Position numbers and translations under genes: made by a program | Source of the DNA: Nitrospirota bacterium | GTDB lineage: Bacteria; Nitrospirota; Thermodesulfovibrionia; UBA6902; JAJYJJ01 | Assembly (NCBI GenBank): GCA_021789595.1 | Contig: JAJYJJ010000002.1 | Coordinates: 1 to 64,000, forward strand | Length of the DNA: 64,000 bases | Direction of reading: 5' to 3' | Notes under the pieces: generated by a model | What the model saw: the letters and a program-made list of their open reading frames with translations, nothing else | Databases searched by the model: none | Told to the model about the DNA's origin: nothing | Part shown: positions 34,910 through 43,403 of the stretch, piece after piece | Position numbering within the stretch: the stretch's first letter is position 1 | How the letters are laid out: the number at the start of each line of letters is the position of its first letter

Positions 34910-35362
34910 TTGTCTGGTTTTTCAGGAAAATACTATTACACCTTAGACCCCAAGGGAAGAATCATAATCCCTGCCCCTTTCAGAGAGATTATTTCCTCTA
35001 ATTATAGCCCAATCCTTGTCTTTGTCAATGATGCCTTTGACAACTGTCTGAATGCCTTCCCTGCCGAGGAATGGAACAGACACATTGAAAAGGTAAGGGC
35101 CCTCCCACGGAGCAAAGAGGCTGTGAGTTATTACATGAAGAGGGTTGTTGGTTCTGCTACAGAGTGCGAGATGGATAAACAGGGCAGGGTCTTAATTCCG
35201 TCCTCTCTCAGAGAGGATACAGGCCTTAACAGTGAGGTCGTAATCGTGGGTCAGATAGACAGGATAAGTATCTGGGACAAAAAGGAATGGTCATCTGTGA
35301 CAGACCCATCAAAGATAGACAGGAAGGGCTACATGGATGACCTATCAGGCCTTGGTGTTTAG
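34910..35362 (+). CDS. mraZ: Transcriptional regulator MraZ
   Basis: This roughly 150-residue AbrB-like DNA-binding protein autoregulates the dcw operon. Two MraZ repeats are visible: FSGKYYYTLDPKGRIIIPAPFR (starting about residue 4) and GSATECEMDKQGRVLIPSSLR (about 80-100); the D-x-K/Q-G-R-(I/V)-x-I-P core is present in both. I chose TTG 34910 because GGAGGGA (34900-34906) is correctly spaced. The alternative GTG 34898 lies inside the third MraZ box and upstream of that ribosome-binding site. Its stop overlaps the GTG of rsmH by one base. Confidence 0.88.
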   Translation: MSGFSGKYYYTLDPKGRIIIPAPFREIISSNYSPILVFVNDAFDNCLNAFPAEEWNRHIEKVRALPRSKEAVSYYMKRVVGSATECEMDKQGRVLIPSSLREDTGLNSEVVIVGQIDRISIWDKKEWSSVTDPSKIDRKGYMDDLSGLGV

Positions 35363-36237
35363 TGGCAGCAATAACCCATGTCCCAGTTCTTTTAAACGAG
35401 GTTATCGAAGGTCTTGACCCTAAAAGGGGAGGCATCTATGTGGATGGGACAGTTGGTCTTGGAGGACATGCTGAGGCTGTCCTCAGCAGGATTTTACCTG
35501 GAGGGATTTTGATCGGCATAGATAAGGATGGGGAGGCGCTTTCCATAGCAAGGGATAGATTAGGCGGATATGGGAAGGCCGCATATCTGATAAAAGGGGA
35601 TTTTTACAGGATGGCTGAGATTGTAAGGAATACGGGCTTTGCAGAGGTTGACGGCATACTCCTTGACCTCGGTGTGTCCTCCCTGCAACTGTTTTCAGAA
35701 GACAGGGGTTTCAGCTTTAGAAGCAGTGCACCCCTTGATATGAGGATGGACAAGGCACAGGATTTAACAGCATGGGATGTGGTGAATAAATATCCTGAAG
35801 GGAGGCTTGAGGAGATTATAAGGGCATATGGAGAGGAGAGATATGCACGGAGGATAGTTAGGGCTGTTGTTAGAAACAGGCCCATTGATACCTGTTTACA
35901 GCTTTCTGCACTTATTGATGGGCTGGGGATAAGGTCAGGGAGGATTCATCCTGCCACAAGGACATTCCAGGCACTGAGGATCGAGGTCAACATGGAACTT
36001 GATAATCTGTCATCCTGCATGTCAGAGGGGGTTGGGATACTTAAAAAGGGTGGCAGGTTCTGCGTTATCTCCTACCACTCCCTTGAAGACAGGGTCGTAA
36101 AAAATTCCTTCAGGGACACGGCAAAACAGGGGATCATGAAGTTGATAACAAAAAAACCCTTAAGGCCAACCCGAGAAGAGCTTGGTATAAATCCTTCATC
36201 AAGAAGCGCCAGGCTCAGGGTTGCAGAAAGGATGTGA
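35362..36237 (+). CDS. rsmH: 16S rRNA (cytosine-1402-N4)-methyltransferase
   Basis: This 291-residue SAM-dependent methyltransferase (MraW) methylates N4 of C1402 in the 16S decoding centre. HVPVLLNEVIEGL near the N-terminus, motif I YVDGTVGLGGHAEAVL (about 27-42), GIDKDGEAL, GILLDLGVSSLQL (about 99-111), RGFSFRSSAPLDMRMD and CVISYHSLEDRVVK (about 234-247) are all characteristic. The start is GTG, overlapping the mraZ stop (TAGTG). Length is normal for the family. Confidence 0.95.
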   Translation: MAAITHVPVLLNEVIEGLDPKRGGIYVDGTVGLGGHAEAVLSRILPGGILIGIDKDGEALSIARDRLGGYGKAAYLIKGDFYRMAEIVRNTGFAEVDGILLDLGVSSLQLFSEDRGFSFRSSAPLDMRMDKAQDLTAWDVVNKYPEGRLEEIIRAYGEERYARRIVRAVVRNRPIDTCLQLSALIDGLGIRSGRIHPATRTFQALRIEVNMELDNLSSCMSEGVGILKKGGRFCVISYHSLEDRVVKNSFRDTAKQGIMKLITKKPLRPTREELGINPSSRSARLRVAERM

Positions 36238-36241
36238 TACT

Positions 36242-36595
36242 ATGAGGAGGAAAAAGAGGGGACTGCTTTCCTACATTATTATACCTTTGTATTTTATCCT
36301 CATCCTTTTTGGTCTCTTCTCAGTCGTGTGGCTGCGTACAGAGATTGTCAATGCAGAGTATAGGCTGGGCAGGCTTGAAAATACAATGACCGATGTTTTA
36401 AAGCAAAGAAGGTCCCTTTTTGCTGAGAAGGCAGAACTGTGTTCTCCGAGCCGCCTTGAAAATGTTGCAACCCAAAAGCTCGGTCTGACCACCCCTGAAA
36501 GAGAAAAGGTCTTTGTCGTAAAGAGAAGCAGTGCACCGAGCACATATAAGGCAGGCTGGGATGTAAAAACGGATTCTCTGAGAAAGGAGTATTGA
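36242..36595 (+). CDS. ftsL: Cell division protein FtsL
   Basis: This roughly 117-residue bitopic membrane protein has a basic N-terminus (MRRKKRG), one transmembrane helix (LLSYIIIPLYFILILFGLFS, about 8-27) and a short coiled coil (TEIVNAEYRLGRLENTMTDV, KQRRSLFAEKAEL). The segment RLENVATQKLGLTTPEREKV is typical of FtsL/DivIC. It forms the FtsQLB scaffold in the periplasm. ATG 36242 is chosen as the start because the upstream MQKGCDT extension lies within rsmH. Identification rests on topology, position between rsmH and ftsI, and the short motif. Confidence 0.8.
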   Translation: MRRKKRGLLSYIIIPLYFILILFGLFSVVWLRTEIVNAEYRLGRLENTMTDVLKQRRSLFAEKAELCSPSRLENVATQKLGLTTPEREKVFVVKRSSAPSTYKAGWDVKTDSLRKEY

Positions 36596-36632
36596 TATAG
36601 AGGGATTCAGAAATCCATTGGAGGGCACTGTT

Positions 36633-36667
36633 TTGAACAGCTTGAACCGTTTAAACTGTCTGGATTG
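36633..36667 (+). repeat. Degenerate 9-bp tandem repeat before ftsI
   Basis: Successive units TTGAACAGC, TTGAACCGT, TTAAACTGT and CTGGATTGT fill most of the 77-bp ftsL-ftsI gap, ending next to the ftsI start. No promoter is obvious here. Confidence 0.5.
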
Positions 36668-36672
36668 TATGG

Positions 36673-38382
36673 ATGATGGATAAAAAAAGAGTCACCATAC
36701 TGACAAGCATCATACTCTTCTGTTTTATAGCCGTGTTATTCAGGCTTGCGGATATAATGCTTGTTCGTCACAGAGAGCTTGCAAAAAGAAGCAGGACGCA
36801 GTATCTGATAGTCCAGGATATAAAACCCAAAAGAGGCACTGTATATGATAGAAAGGGTAGAGAACTGGCAGTCAATTTAGAGCTTGACTCTCTTTACGGC
36901 ATCCCCTCAGAGGTGGAGGATGCAAAGGATACAGCCCTTAAACTATCCTCTTTAATCAAGGTGTCTGACAGCACGCTTGAGCATAGATTATCCAGGGGCG
37001 GCGATTTTGTCTGGATCAGCAGAAAGCTTGATCCAAAAATCACAAACAGGATAAAGGAAATGAACCTCCCTGGCCTTGAGTTTCTGCCCGAGACAAAAAG
37101 GGTATATCCAAAAGGCACACTTGCCGCGCATGTGCTCGGTTTCTGCGATATAGATAATAAGGGCATCGAGGGCATAGAACTGAAATACGATAATTACATC
37201 AAAGGCCGGAGCAGAAAACTCATGCTCGGCAGGGACGCCTTTGGAAAGAACCTCTCCACAGGCTCTATCCCGGAGATAAGCGGAGATAATATCGTTCTCA
37301 CCATAGATGAAGACCTCCAATACATTGTTGATAAAGAGCTTGATAAGGCCATGCAGGAGACACATGCCAGGGCAGCAGTAGCTGTGATGATGAATCCAGA
37401 AACAGGAGAGATACTTGCCATGGCTGACAGACCTGCTTATGACCCAAACAACCCATCTGCCTTTTCTCCAGCAGACAGGAGAAACAGGGCTATCACAGAT
37501 TGTTATGAACCAGGCTCGGTCTTTAAGGCAATACTTGTATCAGGGGTAATACAGGAGAATATATTTCCACTGTCGCAGACCTTTGATTGTTCAAAAGGAA
37601 GCATAGAGGTAGGAGGCAGGATTATACATGATGCAGAAAGACATGGGGTCTTAACACTTACCCAGGTTGTCCAGAAATCATCAAATGTCGGGGCAATACA
37701 GATAGGCATGAGGTTTGGCAAGGAGAGGTATTATAAATACATAAAGGCATTTGGCTTTGGCGAAAAAACAGGCATAGATCTGCCTGGCGAGGTCTCAGGC
37801 ATGTTAAAAGAACCCAGCAGGTGGTCAGGGGTCTCGATTGGCTCTATATCAATAGGGCAGGAGATTGCGGTAACACCGCTACAGCTTCTGAGGGCATATT
37901 GTGCCATAGCCAATGGCGGATATCTATTAAAACCATATATTGTATCAGAGATAACAGACGCCGAAGGCAAGCCTGTTAAGGTCTTTGGCCCCCAGAGGAT
38001 AAGACGCGTAATCTCAGAAAGGACATCGCGGATTGTCACAGATATCCTCACTACAGTTACAGAGGACGGTGGCACTGCGGCAAAGGCAGCCCTCGACGGC
38101 AACCCTGTAGCAGGCAAGACAGGCACAGCCCAGATGGTTGACCCAGAAACCAGGAGATATTCACACAGTAAATATGCAAGTTCATTCATTGGCTTTGTGC
38201 CGGCAGACAAACCGAGGATCGCCCTTATAGTTGTTATCTTTGAACCAAAAGGCGAGCATTATGGCGGTCATGTAGCAGGCCCTGTATTCAAGAGGATAGC
38301 TGAACAGAGTCTCACATATCTCAATATCCCTATAGAGAAGGACAATCACCTCCTGTTAGTAGAGCACGATGAAGATAGATGA
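36673..38382 (+). CDS. ftsI: Peptidoglycan D,D-transpeptidase FtsI (PBP3)
   Basis: This 569-residue class B penicillin-binding protein cross-links septal peptidoglycan. One N-terminal transmembrane helix (VTILTSIILFCFIAVLFRLA, about 6-25) is followed by the pedestal domain (IKPKRGTVYDRKGRELAVN) and the transpeptidase domain. Active-site motifs are SxxK in EPGSVFKAI (about 280-284), SxN in KSSNVGAI (about 338-340) and KTG in VAGKTGTAQM (about 480-482). It lies after ftsL and overlaps murE by 14 bp. Start ATG 36673 or 36676. Confidence 0.93.
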   Translation: MMDKKRVTILTSIILFCFIAVLFRLADIMLVRHRELAKRSRTQYLIVQDIKPKRGTVYDRKGRELAVNLELDSLYGIPSEVEDAKDTALKLSSLIKVSDSTLEHRLSRGGDFVWISRKLDPKITNRIKEMNLPGLEFLPETKRVYPKGTLAAHVLGFCDIDNKGIEGIELKYDNYIKGRSRKLMLGRDAFGKNLSTGSIPEISGDNIVLTIDEDLQYIVDKELDKAMQETHARAAVAVMMNPETGEILAMADRPAYDPNNPSAFSPADRRNRAITDCYEPGSVFKAILVSGVIQENIFPLSQTFDCSKGSIEVGGRIIHDAERHGVLTLTQVVQKSSNVGAIQIGMRFGKERYYKYIKAFGFGEKTGIDLPGEVSGMLKEPSRWSGVSIGSISIGQEIAVTPLQLLRAYCAIANGGYLLKPYIVSEITDAEGKPVKVFGPQRIRRVISERTSRIVTDILTTVTEDGGTAAKAALDGNPVAGKTGTAQMVDPETRRYSHSKYASSFIGFVPADKPRIALIVVIFEPKGEHYGGHVAGPVFKRIAEQSLTYLNIPIEKDNHLLLVEHDEDR

Positions 38383-39832
38383 GCTGATAAGAGATATAAG
38401 GGTTAAGAATATTTATGGAACAACAGAAGGGGATGTAAAGGGTATCGCCTATGATTCAAGGCTTATAAAGGAAGGTTATCTATTTGTTGCAATAAAGGGG
38501 GAACATACCGATGGACACAGGTATATAACTGATGCTATAAAAAAAGGGGCAAGCGTGATAATAGGCGAGGATGTCTCCTATTTCAGAAATGCTGCAACAT
38601 TCATTGAGGTTGCAGATTCAAGGGAGGCGATTGCCATTGCATCGAGGAACTTTTATGGCAACCCCTCGGGTCGGATAAGCCTCATTGGTATTACAGGCAC
38701 CAACGGCAAGACCACAACATCCTTCCTTATAAAAAACATCCTTGAGACATGGGGTAAGGCAGTTGGCCTTTTGGGGACTATTCATTATATAATAGGGCAG
38801 AAGAGTTTTGATGCGCCCCACACTACTCCAGAATCCCTGGACCTGCAGGCATATCTTAATGATATGGTTACTGAAGGAGCGGGTTATGCAGTGCTTGAGG
38901 TCTCCTCGCATGCATTATACCTCAAAAGGGTAGAAGGATGCAGGTTCGAAGTGGCAGTGTTCACAAACCTTACCCGTGACCACCTTGACTTCCATGGAAC
39001 AATGGAGAGGTATTTTGGGGCAAAGAAGCTCTTATTTAACAGGTATCTAAAGGACAATGGGGTATCTGTCATAAATGTGGACGATCCATCAGGCAGGATA
39101 CTTTCCGAGGGAATCAGGGGGAATGTTATTTCCTACGGCCTCAGCAGTAAGGATGCAATGGTAACAGCCACAGATATAGAAAAAAGCATGGACGGATTGA
39201 GATTCAAGGTCAAGACAGATATGAATGAATTTATGATTACATCTTCCCTTGTTGGGATGTTCAATGTCTATAATATCCTGTGCTCTGTTTCAGCAGCGAT
39301 TGCCCTCGGTGTGGACAGCGAGACAATAAAAAAGGGGGTTGTGGATTTTAATCCCCCTCCTGGCAGATTTGAGAGGATTACACTTGGACAGGATTTTATG
39401 GTTGTTATTGACTATGCACACAGCGAGGATGCACTTGAGAGGCTTATAACAACCGCAAGGGAGCTTACAAAAAACAGGGTTATAACACTTTTTGGCTGCG
39501 GTGGCGACAGGGACAGGGGCAAAAGGCCGAGGATGGGACATACTGCGACTGACATCAGCGACTTTGTCATAATCACCTCTGATAACCCGAGGGGTGAGAA
39601 TTCCCTCTCCATAATAAAAGAGATACAGGAAGGGATAACAAAGGAGAACTATTATATCATTCCAGACAGGACAGAGGCGATTCGGAAGGCTATTGAGATT
39701 GCCAATACAGGCGATATAGTCCTGATAGCAGGGAAAGGACACGAGGAATATCAGGAGATTGATGGTGTTAGATATCCATTCAAGGACAGATCAGTAGTAG
39801 AAGATGCCATTAAGGAGAGGCTTGGTGTTTAG
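38369..39832 (+). CDS. murE: UDP-MurNAc-tripeptide synthetase MurE
   Basis: This 487-residue Mur ligase adds the third amino acid to UDP-MurNAc-L-Ala-D-Glu in the cytoplasm. ATP-binding loop GITGTNGKTTTSFL (about 107-120), HTTPESLDLQAYL, VLEVSSHAL and the C-terminal SDNPRGEN (about 405-412) are visible. The DNPR sequence is the known marker for meso-diaminopimelate rather than lysine. The gene overlaps ftsI at its start and murF at its end. Confidence 0.94.
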   Translation: MKIDELIRDIRVKNIYGTTEGDVKGIAYDSRLIKEGYLFVAIKGEHTDGHRYITDAIKKGASVIIGEDVSYFRNAATFIEVADSREAIAIASRNFYGNPSGRISLIGITGTNGKTTTSFLIKNILETWGKAVGLLGTIHYIIGQKSFDAPHTTPESLDLQAYLNDMVTEGAGYAVLEVSSHALYLKRVEGCRFEVAVFTNLTRDHLDFHGTMERYFGAKKLLFNRYLKDNGVSVINVDDPSGRILSEGIRGNVISYGLSSKDAMVTATDIEKSMDGLRFKVKTDMNEFMITSSLVGMFNVYNILCSVSAAIALGVDSETIKKGVVDFNPPPGRFERITLGQDFMVVIDYAHSEDALERLITTARELTKNRVITLFGCGGDRDRGKRPRMGHTATDISDFVIITSDNPRGENSLSIIKEIQEGITKENYYIIPDRTEAIRKAIEIANTGDIVLIAGKGHEEYQEIDGVRYPFKDRSVVEDAIKERLGV

Positions 39833-41213
39833 CACAGGGGATATATTAAAGGCAACAAACGGCAGACTGCTCTGGGGAAAGGATATTACATTCTCAGGGG
39901 CATCTATAGATTCAAGGACAATAAGGGAGGGTGAGATATTCTTTGCCTTGAGAGGACAGAGATTCGATGGCCACGACTTCCTTGATTATGCACTTAAGGC
40001 TGGTTCAGGGGCAGTGGTAAACTTTCCGCCACCCGTGCCTCCAGAAGGCAAGGTGATAATCCATGTAAACAATACCCTTCAGGCGCTTCAGAGACTTGCA
40101 AGCTATCAGAGGGATAAGAGGGACATACCGGTTATCGGCATCACAGGAAGTAATGGAAAGACAACTACAAAGGAGCTTATAGCCTCTATCATGGGGATGA
40201 GCAAAAAAGTGCTCAAGAATGAAGGGAATCTAAACAACAATATAGGGCTTCCTCTGAGCCTGCTCAGGCTGCAGGATGAGGATGTTGTTGTCCTTGAGAT
40301 GGGCATGAATACAAGGGGTGAGATAGCAGAGTTATGTAGGATTGCAAGACCGACATACGGCCTCATAACCAATATAGGTCCTGCACATCTTGAGAATTTA
40401 GGGGGCATGGATGAGGTTAGAAAGACAAAGCTTGAACTCCTGAATACTGTGGATACTGTTGTCGTTAATGCGGATGATACATTCCTGATGGAGGGCTCAT
40501 CCGACTTCAAAGGGAGGGTGCTGACCTTTGGCATAGAAAGGGATGCTGATGTCAGGGCAAGCGACATCCTTCTTAATGGCGGAAACAGATTCAGGATCAA
40601 CTTTAATGGCCCCTTTGCCAGGACCGAGATAGATGTCCACATGCCAATCCATGGCAGATTCAATATATCCAATGCCCTTGGAGCCTCTGCCATGGCCATG
40701 CTCATTGGCGCTACAGTAAAGGACATAAAGGACGGACTTGAGTCGTATACAGGCTTTCCAATGAGGCTTGAGGTAATAGATATGGATGGCATCAGACTTA
40801 TAAATGATGCCTATAATGCAAATCCAGCCTCAATGGAGGCAGCACTAAGAGAGCTTGTAAGACAAAGGGACAGAGGCAAAGCCATAGCAATCCTTGGAGA
40901 TATGCTTGAACTGGGAGAGTCATCCGAGATGCTCCACAGGCAGATAGGCAGATTGATGTCTGAGATTGGTGTGGATATATTTATCGCAGTCGGCCCTATG
41001 ATGGCAATTGCAGCAAAGGAATTCTCTGGTGAATCCCATATTGCTACGGACATCGACAATGCCGGCAGCCTTGTTAAGGACATACCCTCAGAGGGAGATA
41101 CTGTCCTTCTAAAGGGTTCAAGGGCGATGGGCATGGAGAGGCTGGTTTCTATGATTTCCAAAAAGCCGCAAGACCTCTCTGGTCATCCTGAAGGGGGCAT
41201 TCATGCTCTATAG
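39825..41213 (+). CDS. murF: UDP-MurNAc-tripeptide:D-Ala-D-Ala ligase MurF
   Basis: This roughly 462-residue ATP-dependent ligase adds D-Ala-D-Ala to the UDP-MurNAc-tripeptide. Visible are [20 protein letters not shown] (about 24-43), the ATP loop [14 protein letters not shown] (about 105-118), [26 protein letters not shown] and [15 protein letters not shown] (about 327-341). I prefer GTG 39825 with AAGGAGAGG just upstream; an ATG at 39804 would overlap murE by 29 bp. Family length is normal. Confidence 0.93.
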   Translation: MFSTGDILKATNGRLLWGKDITFSGASIDSRTIREGEIFFALRGQRFDGHDFLDYALKAGSGAVVNFPPPVPPEGKVIIHVNNTLQALQRLASYQRDKRDIPVIGITGSNGKTTTKELIASIMGMSKKVLKNEGNLNNNIGLPLSLLRLQDEDVVVLEMGMNTRGEIAELCRIARPTYGLITNIGPAHLENLGGMDEVRKTKLELLNTVDTVVVNADDTFLMEGSSDFKGRVLTFGIERDADVRASDILLNGGNRFRINFNGPFARTEIDVHMPIHGRFNISNALGASAMAMLIGATVKDIKDGLESYTGFPMRLEVIDMDGIRLINDAYNANPASMEAALRELVRQRDRGKAIAILGDMLELGESSEMLHRQIGRLMSEIGVDIFIAVGPMMAIAAKEFSGESHIATDIDNAGSLVKDIPSEGDTVLLKGSRAMGMERLVSMISKKPQDLSGHPEGGIHAL

Positions 41214-42285
41214 CATCCTTTATAATCTGCATGTGTATTTTTCACCATTTAATGTCTTCAGGTATATTACCTTCAGAACCGCTGTTGCAGTAATAACAGC
41301 CTCTATACTCAGCCTATTGTTTGCCCCATTTGTAATTGATAGACTGAAAAGACTGAGCCTTATCCAGCAGATAAGGGATGACGGGCCAAAGGCCCACTAT
41401 GATAAGGCAGGGACCCCAACCATGGGTGGAATCCTTATACTTGGCTCCATCGTCCTTACATCTCTGCTATGGTCTGATTTGAAGAACAAGTATGTCTGGA
41501 TAATGATTATGGCTACTATAGGTTTTGGCCTTATCGGATTCTTAGACGACTACTTAAAGATTAGACGGAGAAATTCAAAGGGCCTTAGGCCGTGCTATAA
41601 GTTTGCAGGCCAGATAGTGCTTGCATTAATCATAGGGGTTATCCTCTATTACGATGCTAACGACCCGTATCCATCCATACTGAGCATCCCTTTCTTCAAG
41701 AAGTGGCTTATAGACCTCGGCTGGTTTTATATCCCCTTTTCGATAATTGTGATAATAGGCTCCTCTAATGCCGTAAATCTTACCGACGGTATAGATGGTC
41801 TTGCCATAGGCCTTGTCGGCATAGCCGTTGCAGCAAATGGGGCACTTGTATATATTTCAGGCCATTCGGGATTTGCGCATTATCTGCAGGTTCTCTATCT
41901 CCCTGGCACAGGCGAGCTGACCGTGTTCTGCGGCGCAATGCTTGGCGCATCACTTGGTTTTCTCTGGTATAATGCCTATCCTGCAGAGCTCTTTATGGGC
42001 GATGTCGGTTCCCTTGGTCTTGGCGGCGCACTTGGCACACTTGCCGTGATAACGAAGCATGAGATAGTGCTTGCGGTCGTTGGCGGCATCTTTGTCTTGG
42101 AGGCCACATCTGTTATCCTGCAGGTTATCTCTTTCAAGCTCACCGGGAAGCGGATCTTCAAGATGGCACCGCTGCACCACCACTTTGAACTGAAGGGCTG
42201 GCCTGAACCAAAGGTAATAGTAAGGTTCTGGATTGTGGGCATAATGCTTGCGCTTTTAAGCCTTGCAACCTTAAAGCTGAGGTGA
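41203..42285 (+). CDS. mraY: Phospho-MurNAc-pentapeptide transferase MraY
   Basis: This 360-residue integral membrane enzyme forms lipid I on undecaprenyl phosphate. About ten transmembrane segments are apparent. Signature motifs: GTPTMGG (about 66-72), FLDDYLKI (about 112-119), [15 protein letters not shown] (about 189-203) and [13 protein letters not shown] (about 325-337). It overlaps murF by 11 bp and the following carboxypeptidase by 4 bp (ATGA). Confidence 0.95.
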   Translation: MLYSILYNLHVYFSPFNVFRYITFRTAVAVITASILSLLFAPFVIDRLKRLSLIQQIRDDGPKAHYDKAGTPTMGGILILGSIVLTSLLWSDLKNKYVWIMIMATIGFGLIGFLDDYLKIRRRNSKGLRPCYKFAGQIVLALIIGVILYYDANDPYPSILSIPFFKKWLIDLGWFYIPFSIIVIIGSSNAVNLTDGIDGLAIGLVGIAVAANGALVYISGHSGFAHYLQVLYLPGTGELTVFCGAMLGASLGFLWYNAYPAELFMGDVGSLGLGGALGTLAVITKHEIVLAVVGGIFVLEATSVILQVISFKLTGKRIFKMAPLHHHFELKGWPEPKVIVRFWIVGIMLALLSLATLKLR

Positions 42286-43403
42286 AAATGAAACAGTCAT
42301 TAATTGTTAGTCGTCGGTTATCGGTTACAACAAAAAAACAGTTGTTTCTTATTATGGTCTTTTCCCTATTCACCGTTTACTGTCCGGTTTTCACTGCCTC
42401 AGCTCAGGACATTACTGCAAGGGGTGCAGTTGTGATGGAGGCATCTACAGGCAGGATACTATACGCCAAGAATCCAACCCTGAGGCTTGCGCCTGCGAGC
42501 ACCACAAAGGTGATGACAGCTATCCTTGTTATAGAGAAGGCCAATCTGAATTCAAAAACAACCATAAGCTATAGGGCTGCCCATGTTGCGCCGCACAAGA
42601 AGAATCTAAAGGCAGGGGATAGCTTTACCATAGAAGACCTGCTTTATGCCGCACTTATGGAGTCTGCAAATGATGCTGCTGTTGCCCTTTCCGAGGCAGT
42701 GTCAGGGAGCGAAGAAGAGTTCGTTAAGGAGATGAACCTGAAGGCCATAGAGATAGGGGCATACAACACCCATTACATAAACGCAACCGGTCTGCCTGGG
42801 AAGGGGCAGTATATAACAGCCTATGACCTTGCAAAGATAATGCGATACGCAATGAAAAATCCCACCTTCAGGGAGATTATCTCTACAAGAGAGAAAGAGA
42901 TAGTCTCCAGTAGCGGTTGTCATATAGCCCTGAAGAATATAGACAAATTACTATGGAAGGACGATGAAGTGATCGGTGGCAAGACAGGTTTTACCTTCAA
43001 GGCAAGGCACTGTTTTGTCGGCAATGCCGGTAATGAAGGTAAAGAGGTTATTGTATCTCTCCTCGGCAGCTCAAGCAGGTCCAACCTCTGGCATGAATCT
43101 GAGGAACTAATAGATAGGGGTTACAGGGTAATCGCAATGCAGGAGGAACCAGAAGTATATATCAGCAGAGCAGGCGATGAGCATGAAGCTTATGGGGGGA
43201 CTATTAAAAAGGTTTCTTATCACAAAGTGGCAAATCCCCACCACACATACCATAAAAAGATTAAGTCCATACATAAAAAAGTTTATAAAAAGAAGGTTAT
43301 TGCCAAAGAGAGGGTCGGTAAAAAGAAGACTATAGTTAGGAGACATCGGTTGCCCAAGAGGTCGAGGTTAGCAAGGGTTAAGGATGATGGAAATAAAGGG
43401 TAA
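42282..43403 (+). CDS. dacA: D-alanyl-D-alanine carboxypeptidase (PBP5/DacA-like) inside the dcw cluster
   Basis: This 373-residue exported serine peptidase trims the terminal D-Ala of peptidoglycan pentapeptides. A signal sequence ([20 protein letters not shown], cleavage near ASA-QD at about 41) precedes SxxK in APASTTKVM (S73, K76), SxN in ESANDAA (about 128) and KTG in GGKTGFTF (about 232). The PBP5 amphipathic C-terminal anchor is replaced by about 65 residues rich in Lys and His ([30 protein letters not shown]), which could bind the anionic wall or outer membrane. Its position between mraY and murD is atypical. The first codons carry a short heptamer-like repeat. It overlaps mraY by 4 bp and murD by 20 bp. 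Confidence 0.88.
   Translation: MKMKQSLIVSRRLSVTTKKQLFLIMVFSLFTVYCPVFTASAQDITARGAVVMEASTGRILYAKNPTLRLAPASTTKVMTAILVIEKANLNSKTTISYRAAHVAPHKKNLKAGDSFTIEDLLYAALMESANDAAVALSEAVSGSEEEFVKEMNLKAIEIGAYNTHYINATGLPGKGQYITAYDLAKIMRYAMKNPTFREIISTREKEIVSSSGCHIALKNIDKLLWKDDEVIGGKTGFTFKARHCFVGNAGNEGKEVIVSLLGSSSRSNLWHESEELIDRGYRVIAMQEEPEVYISRAGDEHEAYGGTIKKVSYHKVANPHHTYHKKIKSIHKKVYKKKVIAKERVGKKKTIVRRHRLPKRSRLARVKDDGNKG
42306..42327 (+). repeat. Short heptamer-like repeat in the dacA signal region
   Basis: The segment reads GTTAGTCG followed by TCGGTTA TCGGTTA. Only two units are perfect. It codes VSRRLSV just ahead of the hydrophobic core of the signal peptide. Confidence 0.4.

Noticed and set aside
40106-40792. 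Long open frame on the minus strand opposite murF (228 codons)
   Set aside because: It is the antisense shadow of murF: low-complexity, Ser/Pro/Leu-rich composition, no domain, and the plus-strand protein has all MurF motifs.
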